DNA from: Anaerolineales bacterium
GTDB lineage: Bacteria > Chloroflexota > Anaerolineae > Anaerolineales > DRMV01
Assembly: GCA_015484985.1 (NCBI GenBank)
Contig: WFUL01000214.1
Location: 1 to 10,682, forward strand
DNA length: 10,682 nt
Direction of reading: 5' to 3'
Shown here: positions 5,913-10,682 of the stretch, piece by piece
Layout: every line of letters starts with the position of its first letter
How positions within the stretch are numbered: position 1 is the first letter of the stretch
Translations under genes and position numbers: made by a program
Notes under the pieces: model-generated
The model's database searches: none
Told to the model about the DNA's origin: nothing
The model's input: only the letters and a program-made list of their open reading frames with translations

Positions 5913-6005
5913 GGAAACTTTCCAAGACAGCAAACACCTACCCTTCCCCCGGACCGACCGCACGGAGGGCTTTCTCCTGCTTCTTGGCCTTCTTGGGAAG
6001 GGTAG
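5904..6005 (-). promoter_or_regulatory. Competing RNA segments 1:2 and 2:3 of an amino-acid attenuator
   Basis: Segment 1, CTACCCTTCCC (6005-5995), is perfectly complementary to segment 2, GGGAAGGGTAG (5948-5938): 11 Watson-Crick pairs enclosing the Lys codons. Segment 2 begins with CCGGGGG (5952-5946), which can instead pair with CCTCCGG (5910-5904), the 5' arm of the terminator (7 bp, one G.U). A second copy of the terminator arm, GCCCTCCG (5970-5963), lies directly after the last Lys codon and can also compete for segment 2. In the classical model, a ribosome stalled at Lys codons covers segment 1, 2:3 forms and transcription continues. A ribosome reaching the stop codon, which is inside segment 2, lets 3:4 terminate. 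The base pairing is read from the sequence; the mechanism is inferred. Confidence 0.72.
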
Positions 6006-6024
6006 ACGGATACATGGCAAACAT
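5938..6024 (-). CDS. Lys-rich leader peptide of the synthase attenuator, 28 aa
   Basis: A short frame runs from ATG (6024-6022) to TAG (5940-5938). Residues 11-18 read KKAKKQEK, five lysines in eight positions (codons AAG AAG, AAG AAG, AAA). The frame begins about 15 nt after the predicted transcript start and its stop lies in the 3' arm of the 1:2 stem, as expected for a leader peptide. No strong SD site precedes it. A second in-frame ATG at 6015 (25 aa) has GCGGA 9 nt upstream and may be the real start. The function would be to sense charged tRNA-Lys through translation speed; the peptide itself need have no activity. A Lys-containing leader peptide controlling lysine biosynthesis genes has been described in Thermus thermophilus. 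Confidence 0.65.
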   Translation of the reverse strand: MFAMYPSTLPKKAKKQEKALRAVGPGEG

Positions 6025-6045
6025 TCCGCAAAGGAGTTGCCCCTT

Positions 6046-6074
6046 TTGATACCCGCAAACGTCCGGTTTGTCAA
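6046..6074 (-). promoter_or_regulatory. Sigma-70-type promoter of the attenuator and synthase
   Basis: On the minus strand TTGACA (6074-6069, perfect) and TATCAA (6051-6046, 4 of 6 to TATAAT) are separated by 17 nt. The transcript would start near 6039, just before the leader reading frame, and include the whole attenuator. Confidence 0.72.
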
Positions 6075-6089
6075 GGGTCAAGGGTGTCT

Positions 6090-6112
6090 GCCGACGACGG
6101 TCGGCCGTCGGC
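6090..6112 (-). terminator. Hairpin after the GNAT gene
   Basis: GCCGACG (6090-6096) and CGTCGGC (6106-6112) form a 7-bp stem 10 nt beyond the GNAT stop codon (6122-6124) and just upstream of the synthase promoter. It has no T-tract. It could separate GNAT transcription from the attenuator transcript, or be a stray piece of the GTCGG-rich sequence seen near 3100. Confidence 0.35.
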
Positions 6113-6121
6113 CTGTCCACC

Positions 6122-7144
6122 TCATCGGTCCAGTCGCACCCATGAGAGTTCCCGGTCCCGAGCACCGAAGCGGTATTTGTACCCTTCGGCACCTCGCATA
6201 AAGTCCACACCCTCGTACCCACGGGAAATAGCCCATTGCAACATATGGGCCAACAACACCCAGCCCGGTGAGAGTTGCTTATACCTGGGATTCATGCCTG
6301 AATTGTAAATCCACAGCCGCTGGTGAAAGTCGAAACACAAGAAAGAGGCCGCCTTCTCACCACCCACTGTCAAGAAGGCAAGGAACAGCCACCCATGACC
6401 CAGGGCTTCACGGCAGATGGACCGCAGCCAAGCCCGCCGGGCAGGCGTAAAAAAGGCCGCCTTTTGCGGATGGGATTGCATGAGGGCGAACAACGCATCC
6501 AGTTCTGCATCCAGCGTTGCAGGGTCCGTGACCCGATACCAGCGCACCGGATGGGGATATCGATGGGCTCGACGCAACTTGCGCCGAATCTCGTGACGCT
6601 GCTTCTTTCCCACGTGATGGAGATAAGCCTCCCAGGAAGGGGGAAGGGCCAGGTAGGGAGCCACTTCACAAGGGCTCTCGGTGGACCTCAGTTCATACCG
6701 CGCCACCCAGTCCGCCACCGCCCGACGCAATGGGCTCTCAGGAAGCAGGTTCCACCATTCCCAGCGGCGCACCTCAGGAAACGCCGGGGACATGCCAAAC
6801 AAAGATTCACCCAGGACCTGGAAAAAAGCCGTCTCCACCTCGGGTGTCACCAACACGTCCAGGAAGTCGGTCAGCCGGTGGCTTCCAATGAGCATCATGG
6901 TTGGACCATGGGAAGTGGGCGTGATGAAGAAAGGCGCTGCTGCCTGCAGCCGCCCTCGCTCATCCCGGTACACAGCGACCGCCAGCCGGCCCACCGGCCA
7001 TTCCCCAGCACCCAGCGTTTCCCACCAGCGCCAGAGGTATTCATGGCGCAAAAAGGGCATCGGCAGGAGGGAGCGGTCCAACAGGGAGTTCCACTCCTCC
7101 ACCATTCCAGCCCACACATCGGGTTCAGTGATCCAGGTCAACAT
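6122..7144 (-). CDS. GNAT-fold acyltransferase, CelD/BcsL-like, 340 aa
   Basis: The C-terminal half has features of the Acetyltransf_6 (CelD/BcsL, FemAB-related) group. These are a basic GKKQRHEIRRKLRRA helix near residue 180, a strand rich in aromatic residues with GGEKAASFLCFDF, then NSGMNPRYKQLSPGWVLL, and finally GVDFMRGAEGYKYRFG near residue 320; this last segment corresponds to the 'DFLRGxExYKxxWG' ending I associate with the family. These enzymes transfer an acyl or aminoacyl group, often in polysaccharide or envelope biosynthesis, but the substrate is unknown here. I prefer the ATG at 7144 because AAGGAG (7151-7156) sits 6 nt before it; a GTG eight codons upstream at 7168 would place that site inside the gene. 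No polysaccharide genes are in the window. It lies upstream of the synthase on the same strand but with a separate promoter between them. Confidence 0.8.
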   Translation of the reverse strand: MLTWITEPDVWAGMVEEWNSLLDRSLLPMPFLRHEYLWRWWETLGAGEWPVGRLAVAVYRDERGRLQAAAPFFITPTSHGPTMMLIGSHRLTDFLDVLVTPEVETAFFQVLGESLFGMSPAFPEVRRWEWWNLLPESPLRRAVADWVARYELRSTESPCEVAPYLALPPSWEAYLHHVGKKQRHEIRRKLRRAHRYPHPVRWYRVTDPATLDAELDALFALMQSHPQKAAFFTPARRAWLRSICREALGHGWLFLAFLTVGGEKAASFLCFDFHQRLWIYNSGMNPRYKQLSPGWVLLAHMLQWAISRGYEGVDFMRGAEGYKYRFGARDRELSWVRLDR

Positions 7145-7192
7145 GGTCTGCTCCTTGTCGGTGGACACGATGGTTGGGGGACATCCCAGGGA

Positions 7193-7201
7193 ATTCTAAC
7201 A
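7193..7201 (-). promoter_or_regulatory. Extended -10 promoter for the GNAT gene
   Basis: The minus strand reads TGTTAGAAT, an extended -10 (TGn plus TAGAAT, 5 of 6). It predicts a start near 7186 and a leader of about 40 nt to the ATG at 7144. No clear -35 is seen. Confidence 0.45.
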
Positions 7202-7332
7202 AAGCCCCAGGAAATCGACGACGAACCTTTCGCCCTTGACGCATACCCATATCTCAAGCACCATCCCGTTTCTCACCCCAAGCGAAGGGCGTGTCGGATG
7301 AGCCAGCCAGACCCATCTCTACAAACCGTGAA

Positions 7333-7447
7333 TAGTCCTGTCCGGACACAGGACTGCAGGAAGAAAGATAAATTGATGCAGCGGCGGCTTCGCCGCCGCT
7401 GCATCAATTTATCTCTCCTCTTTTGGTCCCGTGCCCGGACAGGACTA
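7333..7447. repeat. Hairpin repeat element, copy 2, with 13-bp terminal inverted repeats
   Basis: The ends are perfect inverted repeats: TAGTCCTGTCCGG (7333-7345) and CCGGACAGGACTA (7435-7447). The centre is a perfect 23-bp hairpin (7366-7388 with 7392-7414, loop TTC). AGGAAGAAAGA (7358-7368) and GGTCCCG (7425-7431) are shared with copy 1 at the same relative places. The stem sequence differs from copy 1 on both arms together, so pairing is kept. The 115-bp size, terminal inverted repeats and lack of coding capacity resemble a MITE; the dominant central hairpin resembles a REP-type repeat. No clear target-site duplication is visible. Confidence 0.85.
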
Positions 7448-7511
7448 CGCGAGATACGGGTATACGACAGCCCTTCCGCCCGTTTTCTGGTCCCACTGAC
7501 ACCTTCGGCGC

Positions 7512-7517
7512 TATAAT
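7512..7517 (+). promoter_or_regulatory. -10 element of the ABC exporter operon
   Basis: A perfect TATAAT lies 122 nt before the first exporter ATG (7640), predicting a start near 7524 and a leader of about 115 nt. CTGACA at 7496-7501 is too close (10 nt) to be its -35, and no better one is seen. Confidence 0.5.
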
Positions 7518-7639
7518 CCCCTAAGGTGGTCTGCCCGATTCCAGACTGCCCGCTCGGGGGTCAGGGAAAACGCGTAGCAGGACATCTTCTTTTCGCGTCC
7601 CCACCCCCGTTCGCCATCACGTTTCAGGGATACACACGT

Positions 7640-9424
7640 ATGCGTGCGTTGCTTCGCTTACTGCCCTTCTTGCGACCCTATTGGAAACGGATCATCCTGG
7701 CGGCCTTCAGCCTTCTGGCCCTGACGGCCGCCAACCTGTGGGTGCCGTATATCATCCAACAGGTCATCGATATCGGGTTGGCCCGACGAGACCGGGTCTA
7801 CCTGACCCAAGCCGCTCTACTTATTCTGGGTATTGGCGTGGCTCGTGCGGGATTGCTCTTCGCCCGGCGGTATCTCACCGCCTGGGTTGCCCAACGGGTC
7901 ACCTATGATTTGCGCAACCGAATTTATGCCCATCTCCAGCGTCTTTCCATCGGGTTCCACGATCGCACGCCCAGCGGTCAACTCATCAGCCGTACTATTG
8001 AAGACGTGCGCGCGGTGACCAACTTCCTGAATAGCGGTCTGGTGGAAATTCTCCAAATGGGCCTCATGTTCGCGGCCGCCCTGAGCATCATGTTCGCATC
8101 CAACTCCCGGCTGGCGCTGGTGGCCTCGCTTCCCCTCATTCCTCTGGTGCTGGTCGCCACCAACTTCGGCCAGAAGGTCACCCAACTCTTCTACCGGGTG
8201 GACCAGAGCATGGGAAAAATCACCGTACGGGTACAGGAGAACGTCGTGGGCGCTCCTGTGGTACGGGCCTTCGCCAGGGAACGTTACGAAATCGAACGCT
8301 TTGAAGCCAGCAATCGCGAACTCTACGATGCCCGGATCACCGTCATCGGTCAATGGGCGCGCGTCATGCCCACCACTTTCTGGCTCATCTCCATAGGCAC
8401 CATCCTCATCCTCTGGTTCGGTGGACAGATGGTCCTTCGCGGCGAAACCACCCTAGGTGAAGTGGTGGCCTTCAATAGTTATTTCGTCCTCCTGGGGATG
8501 CCTGCCCGTCAACTGGTCTGGCTGGTAAACATGGCCGGAGAAGCCGCGGCCGGGGCCAAACGCATTTTCGAGGTTCTGGACACCCGTCCAGACATCCAAT
8601 CACCCCCCAACGCGCGGCGCTTGCGGCCTCTGAAGGGTCGGGTGATCTTCGAGCACGTGTACTTCCGTTATCCCGGCGAATCTCACGACGCGTTGCAGGA
8701 CATCCACCTGGACATTCCGCCCAACACCGTTGTTGCCCTCATCGGACCCACAGGAAGCGGGAAAACCACCCTCATCAGCCTCATCCCCCGTTTCTACGAC
8801 CCCACCCAAGGACGAGTGCTCATTGACGGACACGACTTGCGAACTCTGGATTTGAGAACGCTACGGCGCCAAATCGGCATGGTGCTGCAAACGTCCCTGC
8901 TCTTCTCCACCACCATTCGGGAGAACATCGCCTACGGCCGACCCGACGCCACCGAGGAGGAAATCATCGCCGCGGCCAAGGCGGCTCAGGCTCACGAGTT
9001 CATCATGCGCATGCCCCAGGGCTATGACACGGTCGTGGGTGAGCGCGGGGTGACCCTCTCCGGAGGTCAACGTCAGCGCATTGCCATCGCCCGGGCGCTG
9101 CTCATGGATCCCCGCATCCTCATCCTGGACGACGCAACCTCCAGTGTAGACACGGAGACCGAACACCTCATCCTCCAGGCTCTCTTCCGTTTGATGGAAG
9201 GCCGAACCACCTTCATCATTGCCCAGCGGGTCGCCACGGTGAAACGGGCCGACCTCATCTTGGTGATGGACAAAGGCCGCATCTTGCAAAGGGGTACCCA
9301 TGAAGAACTCATCCGACAACCCGGTCTGTACCGGGAAATTTATGAACTGCAGTTGCAGCCGGAAGAAACCGGGCTGGTCGATCAACCCCGTCCTTCCATT
9401 TCTTCTCGAGGAACTCGCGTATGA
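7640..9424 (+). CDS. ABC exporter half-transporter, subunit with degenerate ATPase site, 594 aa
   Basis: This is a type IV ABC exporter subunit: six membrane helices (about residues 1-320) fused to a nucleotide-binding domain. Walker A is GPTGSGKTT (369-377), the Q-loop is MVLQTSLLF, the signature is LSGGQRQR (from 473), and Walker B is ILILDDATSSVD. The catalytic Glu after Walker B is Asp (D498), and the switch His is Gln (Q529 in FIIAQRVAT). These are the changes known from the degenerate-site subunit of heterodimeric exporters such as TM287 of TM287/288. The partner overlaps by ATGA at 9421-9424, which implies translational coupling. The complex should export drugs, lipids or peptides across the inner membrane; the substrate is not readable. 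The ATG at 7640 has AGGGA 9 nt upstream and begins just before the first helix; an in-frame extension to 7526 is unlikely. Confidence 0.92.
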   Translation: MRALLRLLPFLRPYWKRIILAAFSLLALTAANLWVPYIIQQVIDIGLARRDRVYLTQAALLILGIGVARAGLLFARRYLTAWVAQRVTYDLRNRIYAHLQRLSIGFHDRTPSGQLISRTIEDVRAVTNFLNSGLVEILQMGLMFAAALSIMFASNSRLALVASLPLIPLVLVATNFGQKVTQLFYRVDQSMGKITVRVQENVVGAPVVRAFARERYEIERFEASNRELYDARITVIGQWARVMPTTFWLISIGTILILWFGGQMVLRGETTLGEVVAFNSYFVLLGMPARQLVWLVNMAGEAAAGAKRIFEVLDTRPDIQSPPNARRLRPLKGRVIFEHVYFRYPGESHDALQDIHLDIPPNTVVALIGPTGSGKTTLISLIPRFYDPTQGRVLIDGHDLRTLDLRTLRRQIGMVLQTSLLFSTTIRENIAYGRPDATEEEIIAAAKAAQAHEFIMRMPQGYDTVVGERGVTLSGGQRQRIAIARALLMDPRILILDDATSSVDTETEHLILQALFRLMEGRTTFIIAQRVATVKRADLILVMDKGRILQRGTHEELIRQPGLYREIYELQLQPEETGLVDQPRPSISSRGTRV

Positions 9425-10682
9425 ACGAGGAAGTTGACCACCAGGCCTACAATCCCCAAGTGCTCCGTCGGCTCCTGGGCTTTCTCCGCCCTTACTGGCT
9501 TCCCTTCACCGCGTCCCTGTTCTTCATGTTGGGCGCGGCCGGTACCCGGGTCGTGGCACCGTACTTCGTGAAGATGGCCCTGGACGAGGGAATGGCTGCA
9601 GGCTCCCTCCCCGCCCTGCGCAACGCCGTGCTTTTGTATCTCATCGCGGCCTCTTTACAGTGGCTTTTCATTTACCTCCGGGTCAATCTCATGGCCCGGG
9701 TGGGCACGGCCATCATCTATGACCTGCGGAATCGGCTCTTCGTCCACCTCCAGAACCTGTCCCTCAACTTCTTCAGCCACTACGGTACCGGGCGCATTCT
9801 CTCCCGAGTCATCAATGACGTGAGCGTGCTACGTCGTTTCCTGAGTTTCGCCATTCTGGCCGTGGCCCGGGACTTGTTCACCCTTCTGGGCGCGCTTTAT
9901 GCCATGGCCCGCATGGACGTTCGCCTCACCCTTCTCACCTTGAGTGTGCTTCCCCTGCTGTCCTGGGCCTCGGCCCGCTTCCGCCGCGTGGCTCGAGAGA
10001 ACTACCGTAAAGTGAGGTCGGCCATCGGTTGGGTCAACGCGGTGCTGGCCGAAACCGTGCAGGGGGTCCGGGTCATCCAGGCCTTTGCCCGGGAAGACGA
10101 GAACGACCGTCGCTTCCGGGAGGGCCCCAACGCCGAAGCCCTGAAGACCAACCTGGAAGCAGCCCGGGTCGCAGCCATCTTCTTCCCCAGTGTGGACTTC
10201 CTCAACACCCTGGCCACGGCCATCGTGGTTTACTTTGGCGGTCTGGCCGTGCTGGGAGACCGCCTCACCGCGGGTATGTTGGTGGCCTTCGTACTCTACA
10301 TCGACCGCCTCTTCGAACCCATCCGCTCCCTGAGCGAGCGCTACGACCAGTTCCTTTCCGCCATGGCCGCGGGGGAGCGCATCTTCACCCTGCTGGATAC
10401 ACCGCCCGAGGTCCAGGATGCGCCCGGCGCCACCGACTTGCCCCCCATTCGCGGGGAAGTGCGCTTCGAGCACGTCTGGTTCCATTACCCCGACGACCCC
10501 AACACGCCCATTCTGGAAGACGTGGACTTCCTAGTGAAACCGGGGGAAACCGTGGCCTTGGTGGGCGAGACGGGCGCGGGCAAGACCACCATCATCAAAC
10601 TCCTGGCCCGCTTCCACGACCCCACTCGCGGCCGGGTGCTGGTGGACGGTTACGACCTGCGCACCGTCACCCAGGACAGCCT
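9421..10682 (+). CDS. ABC exporter half-transporter, second subunit (cut by right edge)
   Basis: The open frame begins at the ATG that overlaps the previous stop and continues to the window end (420 codons). It begins MNEEVDHQAYNPQVLRRLLG and has a six-helix exporter domain including IIYDLRNRLFVHLQNLSLNFF and the coupling segment VIQAFAREDEND. The nucleotide-binding domain starts near residue 345, with Walker A GETGAGKTT (382-390). The window ends before its Q-loop, signature, Walker B and H-loop, so whether it carries the intact catalytic Glu and His expected of the partner cannot be seen. The ribosome site GAGGA (9408-9412) is 8 nt from the ATG, inside the upstream gene. Confidence 0.93.
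   Translation, partial: MNEEVDHQAYNPQVLRRLLGFLRPYWLPFTASLFFMLGAAGTRVVAPYFVKMALDEGMAAGSLPALRNAVLLYLIAASLQWLFIYLRVNLMARVGTAIIYDLRNRLFVHLQNLSLNFFSHYGTGRILSRVINDVSVLRRFLSFAILAVARDLFTLLGALYAMARMDVRLTLLTLSVLPLLSWASARFRRVARENYRKVRSAIGWVNAVLAETVQGVRVIQAFAREDENDRRFREGPNAEALKTNLEAARVAAIFFPSVDFLNTLATAIVVYFGGLAVLGDRLTAGMLVAFVLYIDRLFEPIRSLSERYDQFLSAMAAGERIFTLLDTPPEVQDAPGATDLPPIRGEVRFEHVWFHYPDDPNTPILEDVDFLVKPGETVALVGETGAGKTTIIKLLARFHDPTRGRVLVDGYDLRTVTQDS

Larger units (their letters stand above)
7145..7639. other. Divergent intergenic region, no gene seen
   Basis: This 495-nt stretch separates the minus-strand GNAT gene from the plus-strand exporter genes. It holds the GNAT extended -10 (7193-7201), hairpin repeat element copy 2 (7333-7447) and the exporter -10 element (7512-7517). 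A plus-strand frame crossing it (to 7516) is the shadow of the GNAT gene and has no recognisable content. Confidence 0.7.

Noticed and set aside
5841..6045. Lysine riboswitch (L-box) or T-box leader for the synthase
   Set aside because: The leader is too short for an L-box, and I see neither its conserved loops nor a T-box sequence or specifier-loop stem. A Lys-rich reading frame with nested pairings explains the region better.
5841..6074. 78-residue N-terminal extension of the synthase
   Set aside because: It would translate through the intrinsic terminator and SD site; the family N-terminus begins just before the DTTLREG motif, and AAGGAGGAGG lies 7 nt before the ATG at 5840.

Overview
The window is a GC-rich (roughly 60%+), gene-dense bacterial chromosomal segment. 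Coding-strand GC bias, well-formed Shine-Dalgarno (SD) sites, sigma-70-like promoters and the gene families fit a Chloroflexota (Anaerolineae-like) or similar bacterium. That placement is inference; no rRNA or marker gene is present to fix it.

Layout. (1) 1-202, minus: N-terminus of an isocitrate/homoisocitrate dehydrogenase-type enzyme, running off the left edge. (2) 203-602: a divergent intergenic region with the first copy of a hairpin repeat element and promoters for both neighbours. (3) 603-1181, plus: a small DEDDh 3'-5' exonuclease. (4) 1252-3078, minus: a one-chain homoaconitase/aconitase-like hydro-lyase, with a heptamer tandem repeat directly upstream. (5) 3276-4517, plus: a major-facilitator transporter resembling sucrose/glycoside cation symporters. 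(6) 4548-5840, minus: a homocitrate synthase-family enzyme with a 5' leader that looks like a complete ribosome-mediated attenuator. (7) 6122-7144, minus: a CelD/BcsL-type GNAT protein. (8) 7145-7639: a divergent intergenic region with the second repeat copy. (9) 7640-9424 and 9421-10682 (cut by the right edge), plus: two overlapping half-transporter genes for a heterodimeric ABC exporter whose first subunit has a degenerate ATPase site.

How the genes fit. The three minus-strand metabolic genes could catalyse consecutive steps: acetyl-CoA plus a 2-oxoacid to a tricarboxylic acid, its isomerisation, and oxidative decarboxylation. This is either the first half of the alpha-aminoadipate lysine pathway (homocitrate synthase, homoaconitase, homoisocitrate dehydrogenase) or an oxidative citrate branch using a Re-type citrate synthase. 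Each gene is separated from the next by an unrelated plus-strand gene, so they are not a simple operon.

The main discovery candidate is the leader of the synthase gene. It holds a -35/-10 promoter, a short reading frame with five Lys codons within eight codons, an 11-bp perfect stem whose 5' arm lies just before the Lys codons, an alternative antiterminator pairing, and an intrinsic terminator about 40 nt before the start codon. This is the classical architecture of amino-acid attenuation and argues for lysine control, hence for the lysine-pathway reading. The second candidate is a 115-127 bp repeat with inverted ends and a long perfect central hairpin. Its two copies have different stems that are each fully self-complementary.
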